Assembly: GCA_946902875.1 (NCBI GenBank)
Contig: OX336342.1
Coordinates: forward strand, 11,463,523 to 11,527,522
Length of the DNA stretch: 64,000 bases
Direction: 5' to 3'
From: Nematopogon swammerdamellus
Lineage: Eukaryota > Arthropoda > Insecta > Lepidoptera > Adelidae
How positions within the stretch are numbered: the stretch's first letter is position 1; the number at the start of each line of letters is the position of its first letter. Under the pieces are notes generated by a model. That model did no database searches, was not told the origin of the DNA, and saw only the letters and a list, made by a program, of their open reading frames with translations. This document shows, piece after piece, positions 51,665-63,432 of this stretch. The translations under genes and the position numbers were made by a program.

Positions 51665-51975
51665 GTGTAACTAGACGCGTGTCGGCCTGGTTATGTAAGC
51701 ATGTTTGCTTATATCACCAGACTTCCTTCCCTTGCCCCTTACTAGGTGGTAGGCTCTAATTGTAGCCGACTGGGTTGGTACTTGTACCATACCACCGTAC
51801 TGGATGTAAGATGGCCGCATAGCAGCCTCGGCTGTGCTCTCCTCTAGTCCAGTATAGCCAGCAATCCAATGGGAACTCTCTTGTATGGCTCCTTCTCAGA
51901 GGTGACATTGGCCGGTCGAGGCATTTGCTCTGGCTCCTCTGACACAGCCGCCCGACCGGATTACATAAAACACAA
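51665..51975 (+). mobile_element. Interspersed repeat family 3, longest copy
   Basis: GTCGGCCTGGTTATGTAAGC, CCTTACTAGGTGGTAGGCTC, GACTGGGTTGGTAC, ACCACCGTACTGGATGTAAG, CTCCTCTAGTCCAGTATAGC and GACCGGATTACATAAAACAC. The middle words overlap those of the SINE body, so families 3 and the chimeric SINE share a module. Confidence 0.65.
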
Positions 51976-54900
51976 AACCCGAACAATTTATAATACATTG
52001 GGAAATACACATGTAAACAAACGAGTGGCTGGGCCGGCGGAGGCGGCGGCGGCGGACGGCCCTCACGCCCAACGTGGAACACAATGCTAATGGCATCGCT
52101 AATGCATCTCCTACACACTCTCTCACAAATTCTTTGGCTTTGGTGGGTTGTGTTGTGCCGCCGTCGGCGCCGCGCCGTCGTCCCGGCCGCCGCCGTCCCG
52201 CTCGCATACACCACATCGGTGTATCTAGACAAGTTTTGCCGTAAAGTATTTTCGTTAGATTTAAATCTAACGAAAATAAATATCGAAACGAATTCTTCCA
52301 TCTAGTGTGTGGATGGAATAGAACGTGAAAATTTGGAGAGCGAGTCTTAAAGAACGAACGAATAGAATTAAAATAACTATAAAACTCACACTTAATACAA
52401 CGCGTATCCGGAGTGGTTCCGCTGAAATTCAGGGGTGCAATAATGAAATATTGCTGCAACTTCCCAACCGGATGGAGAGCCTCTACCACTATCGCTGCAC
52501 TCATAAAGTTGATAGAAATACAGCCGGAAGGCAGCGAGCCGACCGCCCGTCGCCGCCGCCGCGCCGTCTCGCTGCGTTCGATACTGCTTGCTCTACGTAG
52601 AAAGGCTTCGGCGCTTTTGTAGGTAGAGCAGTACATTTTACCTGCGAAGCAGGCAGTCTATCCACGTGCCAACTACTTATCTCTTCACAGGCAAGACTGC
52701 CCAATATTTCATTCAAGAATCATGTTGAAAGCGCAGTTCTTACTCATTTAAAACAATTTAGGTACCTAATAATAGCGCCACAATTACTTATGTAACTTTG
52801 TTTATATTCAAATGTACTTATTTAATGGCTAAGCCTACTTACTACGTGCGCCCTATTAACTGTTATCGGAATCGGATTAATAATTACGTACCTACTATTT
52901 CATCGTATTTATGCACATAAGCCCGCGAAATCCGATGAAGTAAGCAAGCGGTATACATAAGTGTGTGCATAATATTTATATACTGAACTACATATCTAAT
53001 TATGACCTTTTGTTTAGCCACCCCTCAGCTCAGCACCCCTGCACGCCCCTTATTCGCTACTTAAACCGGGATGGGAATGGGAAAACGGTTTCCCTAAAGA
53101 CCTGACTATAATATTAACGTTAAGGATGTTTTCATGTATAATTCTAATTTAGCACTGACCATAAAGTAGTCAGTGTAATTTAGCTTACCAAAGTAAACTC
53201 GCATTGGGATTTCAATATATAGAGCCCTCTACATTGTGTTGTTAAATTCGTATATTGAGAAGTCTAAGTCATAAAACGTATTCAACAATACAAGCGCGGC
53301 GGTGGTGAGGGGGCGGGGGGACGGGGGCGGCCGCAGTGTCAAGTTTTTTGAACTCAATTTACAACTTAATATCCCATCTCATCTCTGTTCATTCTTCGCT
53401 CTTTAGATTTATGAGTTGTGTTCTTTTTCATAATGGCTGTTCAACGATGGTTTGAATCGTTACGGCGCCGATTTGTTCGCGAGTTGCGTCGCCTCCTGCG
53501 CGTGCCACATCTTCGACACGCAAAATCAATTTACTTCAAAAAGCTTATTGAGTAAGAAACTTTCAATAACGAAAGACAAATTGTGCAAAATTTAATCGCC
53601 TTAGCGACTCTCCGAAATTTGAGGCTGCCCTAATACGTCACTTTTGCCTGTAGCTTATGGAAACGCCTAAAGTAGGTAGTGAGGTGGTAAAGGTGAGTGA
53701 CGTTTGGAATTAATTTGTTTGGGAAAAGTTTCCCAATTTAAATTATTTTCCAAAATGTTGTCATTTTAACCACCTACTGTTATTGATCGCACGCTCAACT
53801 TCATATTAGATATATGTATATAGTTACCTATATACGTCGGTGTGTGGGCTTTGAGAGTCTAAGGAAATGTAAAATACAGTGTTGAAGGACGTTTTCAGAA
53901 AGGGCCTCATAAATAGCGTTATGAAATGAAAGTTGGATGTCGACTCGTAGCTATCGGCCGACTTGCTAGCGATTAGCGAGCTCTTTCGTACACATCTATC
54001 CCACATTCAATTACGAACTTCAGAAAATTTCGCCGGGGGCGATTTTACATTAAATTATCCATTTAAAAGTTTCTTTCGAGTACCCATGCTACGGCGAACA
54101 ATTTATGGCCTTGAGGAACTTTAATAAAAATACGAAAATTCTTAACTCGAAACTGAATGAATAAGACATTTTAATTTTGTGTTCGTAATATTATGTAAAT
54201 TGGTGGAAACGTTTTCTCTTTTCCAAAATATATTTATCGAGTCGTTTGTATTCTGTATCATTTTGCAAACGCAATATTGTATAAGTTCGGAGTTTGTGGT
54301 AATCTCGCTTTAGAGGATACCTACATAATGCGAGTGAAAACAAAAATATTGTTCCTTTAATAAAACGATGATCTGGAAATGATATTAGAAAATGTGTCAA
54401 GGGTCAATATGATAAGCTTTTGAAATATCTCAGGAGCTTGAAAGAAATTCATTGAAATGTTTTAAAGAAGCCACGTATAATTTCAACTTTTCACTTTGCT
54501 CATCTAAATTCCGACTGCTACAATAAAGTTAGAGCTATTTAAATGTTAAATCTCTTCAGTTCGTTTCAAAAGCTAGTAAAAATTACAAACTTAAAAATTC
54601 GCCGAAGGCAGAGATAGAATCAAGGTAGATTGGGATAGTTTAATTAAAGTTTATGATCTTTTGAATATTTTACAAAGTAAAGTACACCAGGGAAACATGA
54701 AAATATTTCATTCAAATATATGTTTTTCCTCTTCTGACGGCGACCCGTGTTCGCGGTCTCCGTTTCATTAGCGCCGGCGCCCGTGTCGATTTCATATCGA
54801 TGTCGCCTCTTGTTACGACCGTCTCTACCTACACGCGTCATTAGCGCATCCTCCACGTGGCGCGTCCTAATTAAATTGATTCGATGCCGGCAACCGACAC

Positions 54901-55500
54901 CGGCCCGCCTCACCCCGTTCTACTGCCGGGCGGTGAGAGGACGACGGCGGTGGCGGCGGGCGCGGGAAAACTCATGCAGGAAATTGGATTATACGTACAC
55001 GTAAATATTTATTTACGCACAAACACTCACTCGCTTGTAAGATCAAGGGTATTTGGTCAAGGGTCTTAAGCTGCATAAGTCTACTTGATAGGAGTTCTAC
55101 CACGAGACACTGTATGAATGTATGTAGACCCTAACTGATAATTTTTTCAAAATCAATCATTATCAATCAGTGCAATTTGTTTTTATTATCATCATCTGAA
55201 TTTCACCAATGGCTTTATTTAGGCTCGTGCGTAAGTGTATCCGCGCAAGTATACCTTGTGTGTACACCAAGTTTCATCGCAAAGAAGAGGATACTTGGAA
55301 TATAGCTGCTGTTCTATTTTGCAAAAGCCACTCTGTGTCGCGAGGTCCATTGGGTGCCTGGAACGCTACATAATATGGAAACGAGTATAATTTACATTCC
55401 ACCCTCTCTGCGGCTCGTTACACTACAAGGTAGCGTTGTACCGTAGTAGGTACCTATGTACCCGTATCTTTTGGTCGGTGTTATGCTTCAAAATAAATAT
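51976..55500. other. Unannotated stretch with GC-rich patches and a palindrome
   Basis: CG-rich runs lie at 52035-52065, 52145-52205, 52540-52575, 53295-53335 and 54935-54965. Long minus frames through 51756-52636 follow these runs and look like chance. I recognise no exon. Confidence 0.4.
52247..52278. repeat. Perfect 32-bp palindrome
   Basis: TATTTTCGTTAGATTT followed at once by its complement AAATCTAACGAAAATA, with no loop. Confidence 0.95.
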
Positions 55501-55606
55501 TTAGCGAGCCTGCCTGGCCTCCTGGGACTGTTTCCGGACAAACTGCGCCCAGCTCTGCGGCTGGTGGTCAATGTTGTAGTTGACCTTGATCTCCATTACC
55601 TTGCTC
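55501..55606 (-). CDS. 3'-terminal coding exon of an unidentified gene
   Basis: On the minus strand the acceptor tattgccggtag (AG at 55608-55607) is followed by one base finishing an Arg/Gly-type codon. Then come 34 codons and TAA (55503-55501). The peptide includes SKVMEIKVNYNIDHQPQSW and AQFVRKQSQEARQAR. It is hydrophilic and ends in a basic, helix-prone stretch rich in Gln, Arg and Ala, with no membrane segment. GC content rises sharply within the exon and falls outside it, as for the receptor exons. I do not recognise the protein. Upstream exons should lie at higher coordinates on the minus strand. None was found within the window. It is independent of the receptor, whose exons lie further downstream on the same strand. 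Confidence 0.55.
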
Positions 55607-56160
55607 CTACCGGCAATATGAGTAAATATAATCAGAATAGAGCAGACACATGTACATATAACGTGTTTATTTGGGTGCACATGGGGTTTTTGAAACTGAA
55701 GAAAAGCTAAATTGTAACTCTCCTTACATGTGTAAATTCCTAACAAAATTTATGAAAATAAATTGTTTCAGCAGTTACAAAGCCAACATACGTTTTTCTG
55801 TTTTAAACTTTGAAAGCTGATCCTGTGTACTTATATAAGGTCTTTGAAAACTAGTTCAGAGTACGCTAAGGGGGGGTTCTGTATCATATAGGGAGTAAAA
55901 CCTATATAAATTTTTTTGGACCTTGGGATTTTTTTTTATGTAAAATATTTTTTTATGTACCTATTTAAATAAAAATAATAGGTGGTTGATTTTTATAGCC
56001 TAATCGATTGAGTTTCATAACAGTAACAAAAAAGTCTTCATTACCATTATGATGTAACACGTGTAAGTTGGTAAAAAAAATCAAATTCTTTCTATTCCAT
56101 ACTAATAAAACTAAAATTGTGGTTTTTCACAATTTCTGAAAGAAAGAGATCTAAAAAAAA
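55607..56160. other. Unannotated stretch
   Basis: Nothing recognised. It is probably the last intron of the gene ending at 55501. Confidence 0.35.
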
Positions 56161-56253
56161 AATTCTTAATCGTTTCAGTTTCGTGCCCGGAACAAAAAAG
56201 TCTTCCAGCACGACTTTTTTGTTCCGGGCACGAAACTGAAACGATTAAGAATT
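56161..56253. repeat. Perfect 42-bp-arm palindrome
   Basis: AATTCTTAATCGTTTCAGTT, TCGTGCCCGGAAC and AAAAAAGTC (56161-56202) are exactly complementary to 56212-56253, with a 9-nt loop (ttccagcac). Confidence 0.97.
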
Positions 56254-56373
56254 TAGCGTACTATTAACTATTAATAAAGGAAGTCCCGATCTTAAAATAA
56301 CATGACGGGAATGTGTTGGGAAATTTGGTATTTAAGTAGGTAGGTACTTAGGTCACTGAAGTCACCAGCCGCC

Positions 56374-56525
56374 ACTGCTCGGAGGTGATATTGGCTGGTC
56401 GGAGCATGTGCTTTGGCCCCTCCGACTCAGCCACCCATATCGGATAAAATAAGATAAAAAAAAACGTGCAGCCCAACTTAGATTACCCTGCTTACCCCGA
56501 TTGTCGGGATACAGCATGTGATATG
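56374..56525 (+). mobile_element. Family 3 copy followed by family 2 3' end
   Basis: CGGAGGTGATATTGGCTGGT, TTTGGCCCCTCCGACTCAGC and ATCGGATAAAATAAG (family 3), then AGATTACCCTGCTTACCCCG and TCGGGATACAGCATGTG (family 2). Confidence 0.6.
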
Positions 56526-59201
56526 TATGCAATTTGAAATATTGGAAAATATGGAAAAAATATAATGCGTGATTTCAGTAGGTACTCGAGGGGTGCACAA
56601 GTACTAGATTCTGCACACGTGTAAATCATAAAATCATAACCTAGGTTCTGTCTCGTAAATATTGTACACTAGCCATGTTATCACAATTTAATGAACTATT
56701 ACGATATAGATACAAATAAAAAATAGTAGCGTACTCTGTAACAACGATTAGGTAGAGCAACATAATTATTAATTTTTAATTTAACTATTTCCATATTCGT
56801 GGAGCAAAGAAGCTAAATACTTGACTTCGGTTTAAAAGCTAACACAATCTATACGCGCATAATATGCCGCAAGTAAAAGTATTAACTTGCGGCAGCGCGC
56901 TTGCGTGTGCTTGCGTAGCGCTTGAGAATGTAGCAATAATATGCAAGCAGTCTCCGCGACAGCCTCAACTACGAGCTGAAAGATTTTTTGTTTAATTTAG
57001 TTAAGTGAAGTTTATGAATATTTGCACATATTAGTTGATGATGACTTTAGATGTTGGATTTAGTGTCAAAATAATACGATTGTAATAAATAATTACTATT
57101 ATTTACGTTCATATTTAAGTACGTAAGTATCCCGAAACCTGTGTTTTTTGCGCTTTTAAAGTATTTCAGAGACATGCCTCCCTTCAATCTAACACGCAAC
57201 GGGTATAGCGTTTTTTCTCCCGAAAATAATTTATAACAGAAAGTTTTCAAAATGTGACACTTGCGTTGTCCGCTCAACTTTATATTTACGTGACTAACCT
57301 CCCTGAAATGAGGCGACAAAATAAGAAAAGTTTAAGAGAATTGACGCGACCCAATTTGCAGAGACTGTGTAAATTTATTTGGTTATTAGCTTTCTTGGCA
57401 TTATTTGACGTTATAAGAACGGTCGGTAATTAGTGCTCGCGACCTCGAAGTGAGAGGAAAATACAAATTCTATGGGCTGTGCACCTTAAGTAAATACATG
57501 GGAAAGGGAAGGTCCTCGCTTGTCGGTAGCAGAATAGAAAACGAGCGCGTGATTTGAGTGAGCTATTCTAAAAAGACCTAACTTATAACAAAATGAACCT
57601 ATTTCAACTAAAGAAAACACACCGAGGCCCATTCATTTATCCCTGAGAATGCAATCTATACACTACTAAGTACATTACTTTGTTAGTTAAGTAGTACTGT
57701 GTGGTCGCGAGGCGAGCGCGGAGCGAGTGGATGCACGGCGCGGCGCGGCGCGGACGTGGAGCAGCGTGGGCGGGCTAGCTTCAGTTCAAACATTGTATTT
57801 GCCACATTAGGAGTTTCAAAGGATTTAGTTAAAACCCCTAATCGAGTTCTGAATTTTCCAATTACAAGAGTTCGTGAGGTCCGAAACGGGGAAATTGGAT
57901 GTGTCGGCCAGCGTCACCTGGGTAGGGTGACAGACAACGCCGCCGCCCCGCACCGCGCCACCCGTGTCGTTCTAGCGGCGAGTCGCCGCAATCGTTTGAC
58001 AAGGCGAGGAATTGTTTGCGAAACGTGGCGAAACTAATAAACACGTTTTTTCCCAAATAATTCTAGAATCCAGAACATTTCATTTTAATGTATCCTGTAC
58101 CCAGTACATTAATTAGACATCCCAGGAAACGTTTTGATCCAAAACTTTGTAAAGAAAAATTTGTTTTGAAACCCCGGTAATATCTTCGGAGCTTCTGAAA
58201 GTATTTTGTTAATTATACTACATATTAATTAAAAGCGCAATTAAAACCGAAGAATGTTTTTTGTCGCCTTTCGGGCCGCGTTTTCTTTATCTGCCTCGGG
58301 CAATTCGTACTAGCGCCGTCGTCTAGAGCTCTAGGCAAAGTAGCGCGGAATTTTTGTTTGCTTCAGCACTCCAGTAAGAGTAAGGTCGTCGTGCGTAGGT
58401 AGGTACGTCTGGTTGGTGTCGGACGGGCGTCGTGTTGGCTCCCGAGATGGCGTAACCCCCGGCGCCGCGCCCCGCCTCCGCCGGCGGTATGTGGAGTGAA
58501 ATGCAATTGTGGAGGAATGCCACTTTCCTTCCATTCGCAGTTTAGTGAACGTACGGTCGGAATACAAATGAACAGAGTACACCGGGCTACTGAAAGTGAA
58601 ACGGCAGCGGACGTGGGGCGCTTAAGGTAACGGCCTCTCTTTCGGTACACGACACACTACAAGCCGGGCCAGGCCGTTTGTGAGGATTTTAGTTTAGGGA
58701 GGACGTTGGCGGCAGACTAAATAAAAACATCGCACAGATAAACAATGACATGGTCCTACGAATATATGTATACATGGTGTCTATTTCGTTATACTTACTC
58801 AGCAAATGTAAATGTGGCACTCTGCCAGCTCATAACCTCATAGGTACACCGAATACCTATCTCGTATGACTTAAATTACACAACCGGAAGGTTATAACGC
58901 CCCGTTTGAACAATCTAGTGGGCATAATGGCAAGAACAAAGCCTTAGAGTCAAAAGACTTTCGGCTTAGAGACTGGGTACAGAAATAAATTACGGTCGCA
59001 CGCAACGCCTCCGCAGACTTAGTAGGGTCGACCCAAATCTTAGTCTTAGGCTGCTTGCAGGCCGCTTCTTCTTTGAACCGTACGTATTATCGCAGTAAAT
59101 CGGCATTAAATTATTTTTATGTACAGAAACACTGATTCACGGGTTCGTAGAGACTGAGTTCAACTGACACAACGTAATTCCAGTAGAGGGTGCCATGTCA
59201 G
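56526..59201. other. Unannotated stretch
   Basis: No exon or repeat recognised. There are GC-rich runs near 57700-57770 and 58450-58490. Frames at 57699-58037 and 58323-58650 have no domains. Confidence 0.4.
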
Positions 59202-59525
59202 TTTTTAGGGTTCCGTATGCATACGGAAGCCTATTACTAAGCCAACGGCGTCTGTCTCTCTGTCTGTCAGTCTGTCCATCTGTCCGCCGTCCGACCTTTT
59301 GAACCATAATATGTAGCAACAATAGTACAACTTAATAGGTAACAAAAAAAAAATGATGGCTATGGATGATAGATGGCGTGAGGGATACGAAGAACTCAAT
59401 ATATCAATAATTAATACAATTTATGCTGTGCCGAACGCGAGATACGTGCGAGTGCGACAGCATGTTTCTATACACTCGCTATACGTGCAACAAGAAGGAA
59501 CACATGGCTACGGAACTCTCTGTGA
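59202..59525 (+). mobile_element. AGGGTTCC-type repeat
   Basis: TTTTTAGGGTTCCGTATGC, CTATTACTAAGCCAACGGCG, a CTGTCTGTCAGTCTGTCC run, TTTTGAACCATAATATGTAG and, at the 3' side, CATGGCTACGGAACTCTCTG. Confidence 0.7.
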
Positions 59526-61524
59526 CAACTTTCTCATTTAACAGGGTTTTCCACAACACGAACATAATATTACACAAAGGTGGGCGATACCAGCTCAGCT
59601 ACAGAATTTCTTTTGGCATAAACTGTTAATAGCAATTCTCGTTTAGAAATAATAAATAGTACCTACTTATATTTCAGCAACTTCTCTCTTTTTTTCGTGT
59701 AATTACGTGGTAGAGCCCTGCGGAAAATAACCAGTCAAAGATCAACCTTTTTTAGCGGTCCGTAGACAGCGACGCTGGCGGGGAGCCTTATAAAATTGGT
59801 CAGGTGTCCGTACTGTCTGTCTGTCTGTCACACGCGTTCTCCGAGGTGATTAATAAATGAAAAAAAATATTATAAAATCGTTCATTTAGTCCTTACGGCG
59901 GCATGAATACTGCATTGATGCATTCTAGTGGACTGTGGCGCCGCCGCGCCGCCGCCTCCTCCGCCGCGCCGCTCCGCCGATCACTGCGCGCTCGCGCTCT
60001 CACTATGCGTGCAAAAAGAAGATGGCTACGGAACCCTCTGTGCGTGAACAACATTCGCACTTATTTTTTTAAACCTGTCCAAATTAAACACAGTGTTGCG
60101 TTAACTCAGATTAGCGCCCTCCCTGCAAGCGGGCCACAGTGAGCAAGTGATTAATGAGAGCGTGTGCGAACCCTCAAATCCAACGAGCATACAATTCAGA
60201 CCGTACGTTTTTACACATGCGCCACATAATAATATATTCGTACGTATATATGTCGTGCAGCCGCACTTCAGTCGAAAGTTTTCCGTCTAGAGGAAACCAC
60301 TTAGATTGAAAACAATTTGCTTAAAGCGCGGCTTGCGAGGGGGCGCGGTGTGTGCTGTGCGGTGCCGCGAGCGAGCGAGGGGATGTGGCAGTGTCGTAGA
60401 TCCGTATCCGGAAGGAACAATTTGAAAGATTTTGCGGTTGGACGCGTTTCATTGACGAGCCGCCGCTACGTGAACCGATTGGTTATGTTATTCAAGTGCC
60501 TATACTTCTGTACGTACCTATTTACTTACGTGTATGGTCCCAAAGCGTCTATACAGAAAATAATAATCTTAAACTCAGCACTTTCCTCAGAAAACTGTCC
60601 CATGTTTCAGCAGTCTTTACAATAAACGCTGTCGAGTTCGTCATATTTCATATCTATTGTTACATGCGTAGACTCCCCACATTATTACACAGATACATGT
60701 TTCTGTTTTATGTTATGTTTAGTTTCTGCGTCATCGGATAATATCTAAGATGTTTGCTTACAAAGCCCCTATTATTTTGTTTACATAACATAACGGACGA
60801 CTTATGTTAACGATTACCTCTGTAATGTCGCACATCGCACTTAACGAGTCAAACAACATTGAACATAATATATTTTATTAGATTAACGACAACAATAAGG
60901 TCGTTCAAAATATTCTAAGTGACGTAGTATGTTGACTGTTTCCGCCCGCTGAAGTGCCCGCGCGACCGGTACATGTTCTAAATTCGAAAATGCTCTCGAA
61001 AACGCTCTCAGTACGGGAAGCGACCACCGATAAGTGCCTGTGTTGTCGTTCTGTTCTGTCTCTGTCCCTAATTTTGACCACATAGTGAATTATTTGTATG
61101 ACATGTGGTATACCGTTGCAAAGGGCGTAAACTAGCGAACTTTTCAAAAGAAAATGAAGCTATCAAATTGCGGTCAGTTTTTTTTTATTAATTAAGAAAT
61201 TAAAATTCTCTCATATTTTTACTCGTTCTCAGGGCTTTGGAAGGTCATAAGACCTTTTCATGGTATTAACTTCATCAATAATATTTTTTCTAGAACAAGG
61301 ATACATCGTAAAATTCAATAAATTTTATTTCGTGCTGATACAATCATAAACAAAAAAGTAACAAGGGTTTAAAGCTGGGATTTTAGTAATTTTCGAAAAT
61401 AAAGAAAAAAAAATCGTATCTCATCTGAAAAAAAGGTATCATGGGTCAAAATGTTGGAAATGACCCCACTTACCTACAAAAAAAAATTGTCGGTCGATGT
61501 GCCGTACAGCCTGTATAAAATCAA
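59526..61524. other. Mostly unannotated, with repeat fragments
   Basis: At 59757-60075 there is CTGTCTGTCTGTCTGTC, a GCCGCCGCGCC run and ATGGCTACGGAACCCTCTGT, a degraded AGGGTTCC-type copy with a GC-rich insert. At 61437-61515 the sequence GTATCATGGGTCAAAATGTT matches 29821-29880 and 30880. No gene is supported. Confidence 0.4.
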
Positions 61525-61745
61525 ATAAAAAAAACAGCCGGTAAATTCTGGAACGCTCTACCTGCCCACATATTTCCCCCCAACTCCCCAAGCATAGTCT
61601 CGGGTCCTTCAAGAGAGGCGTGAATGGGCACCTGCCAGGCCGGCATGGCATTCGCAGCCCCCGCATGCGTCCGAATATCCATGGGCGTCGTCGCTAGACA
61701 CCTTATGGTTGGCTCGGCACCACATGTCGGGCTTACTATAAAAAA
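61525..61745 (+). pseudogene. LINE C-terminal remnant with 3' UTR
   Basis: KFWNALPAHIFPPN (61547-61590) is the WN.LPA..FP motif at the end of CR1/Jockey-type reverse transcriptases. A frameshift follows, then GAGAGGCGTGAATGGGCACC and CGGCATGGCATTCGCAGCCC, matching 19200-19245. It ends with an A-run at 61740. Confidence 0.6.
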
Positions 61746-62139
61746 ATTAATACAATTGCACAAATTGTTATTAAATTTGCTTTAATTTCATACAATGTGC
61801 CGCTAGGCCACGATCTAGCAAACGAACTGACACAAATAGCCTGTAGCAAAATGGCAAGCGGAGGCTGTACTAGCCGGTGTCCGTAGTAAGTACGAGGTAA
61901 GCCCCGAGGAGGGCACCGTCTTCCTCTGTCGGATTATTTATCTACCCGACAGTGGTTACACCCACTTCCCATATGTGAGTGCAAGTGGGTGGAGTACCTG
62001 CTCAGAAATTGTCGGGTAAACATACCTACATCGTATTATACACCGTATCTATTGTTACAAGGGTACAGTTAGAGAGTAGCACCATATAGTTATGCATTGA
62101 AAAGGACACTAGGTTATTAAACGTATGTTTAAGTGCGTA

Positions 62140-62386
62140 TAAGTTTATAAAAATATCAGTTTGTTTGTGTATGTAAGTATCTCTTCTCTTCTCTAATTCT
62201 TATAAAAGGGAACGTCTGTCTGTATGTACTCTTAAGATGTATTTGAGGTAAACTCCGGAACCACTGAACAGATCGATGCGGTTTGTAGCAATGGATAGAG
62301 TAGTTCTTGAGGCTCACTATATGCTATTTACCATCACGGCTAAATAGCCTTAGGGCTGAGCAGTGTCAAAGAAAGTATAGAAAGTG
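62140..62386 (+). mobile_element. Interspersed repeat related to 23280-23480
   Basis: AAAAGGGAACGTCTGTCTGT, CCACTGAACAGATCGATGCG, GAGTAGTTCTTGAGGCTCAC and AAATAGCCTTAGGGCTGAGC. It is cut by the SINE at 62387 and resumes after it (GAGACAGAATATAAGAGAAG). Confidence 0.55.
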
Positions 62387-62677
62387 ACCGTTGGAGGCTG
62401 ACCGTGGTTCGGATTCCACGTTAAACTGTAGGTCCCTTCCCTTCTTACCTTACTAGGTGGTAGGGTTTATCCCGGCCGGGTTGGTACCACCGCACTGAAC
62501 GAAACGTCGGTCGAAACGGCTATGTAAATAGTTCGTGTTTTCCGTCCAGTTTAGTGTAGCCGACATGAAATGAAGGGAAGCACTGACATTGCACCTAGTT
62601 CACCCTGTGTTATGGGCTGACATCACGGATGTTGTAGGTGATGTAGTCAACCGTGTCAGGTTCCATAAAAAAAAAAA
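62387..62677 (+). mobile_element. 5'-truncated SINE with target duplication
   Basis: It begins ACCGTTGGAGGCTGACCGTG, the segment just 3' of the 5S-like block, and keeps the B-box-like GTGGTTCGGATTCCACG, body and TTCCATAAAAAAAAAAA. The flanks agtatagaaagtga (62374-62387) and agtatgaaagtgag (62678 on) are a good imperfect target duplication. Confidence 0.8.
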
Positions 62678-62813
62678 GTATGAAAGTGAGAGAGACAGAA
62701 TATAAGAGAAGCGAACGTTTATTATCAAATTTTCGTTTAAATCGGATTTACTTTAAAATGTATACGTTTCTTTTTCTGACAAGATCGAGAGTAGTAAAAC
62801 TACATACCTTATA

Positions 62814-63263
62814 CAGGATGTCCCCGGACAGGTGTTGTTCCTTTATGGAAGCTATTCTACGCCTTGTAACAAAAGCACTGGTGAAATAATTTTTTAAATA
62901 AGTGCTTTCATTAAAATTTTAGGATTTCCTAACAAACTAAATGCGTACTATAATGTGTGGGCGCCTTTAGCGGCGGGCGGTACGCGGGCGGAGCAGCCGG
63001 CGGCGGCGCAGCGGGGCGCGGGCTGGGCGGGCTATCTGTTTGCGTTCACTCGCGTCGCGTCCGTCCGTATTACCGCTACCCGCTGCCCCGCACCCCACGC
63101 GCGCCCGATTAGAGCATTACAACATTACACTACATTAATAACTTTAAAAATTTATATCTCCGCAACGGACGTCCCTAGAACCCTACTTCTTTTACTAATT
63201 ATGTTTGTTACAAAGCGTAGAATAGCCTCCTTAAAGAAACTACACCAGTCCGGGGTCACCCTG
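62814..63263. mobile_element. Mariner-type non-autonomous element with GC-rich core
   Basis: It is 450 bp. The left end is CAGGATGTCCCCGGACAGGT and the right end reversed is CAGGGTGACCCCGGACTGGT. The pairing runs ~63 bp (through GGCTATTCTACGC and TTGTAACAAA). TA flanks both sides (62812-62813, 63264-63265). CAGGGTG termini and a TA target are typical of Tc1/mariner. The core (62955-63115) is GC-rich. The open frame at 62955-63323 crosses the right end and is not a gene. Confidence 0.85.
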
Positions 63264-63337
63264 TATATGCTCAATAAACAATATACAATGTATAACGTAT
63301 TATGTCTTCTGGTGATTATATGAAATATAAATTATGG

Positions 63338-63432
63338 TATAATTCGTTTTGATGTAGGTACACATACATCAAAACAAATTATATATTTAGGTTGAATTGA
63401 GAAACCTCTCCTTTTTTGAAGTCGGTAAAAAT
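63338..63432 (-). mobile_element. ACCGACTTC-type repeat end with hairpin
   Basis: GTTTTGATGTA and TACATCAAAAC pair around 'ggtacaca' (63345-63382). Then come GAAACCTCTCCTTTTTTGAA and GTCGGTA. It matches the end at 41811-41878. Confidence 0.55.

Noticed and set aside
51756..52636. 181- and 246-codon minus frames
   Set aside because: They run through a family 3 repeat and GC-rich runs, several frames are open at once, and no domain is visible.
62955..63323. 122-codon plus frame
   Set aside because: It crosses the right inverted repeat of the mariner-type element and reflects its GC-rich core.
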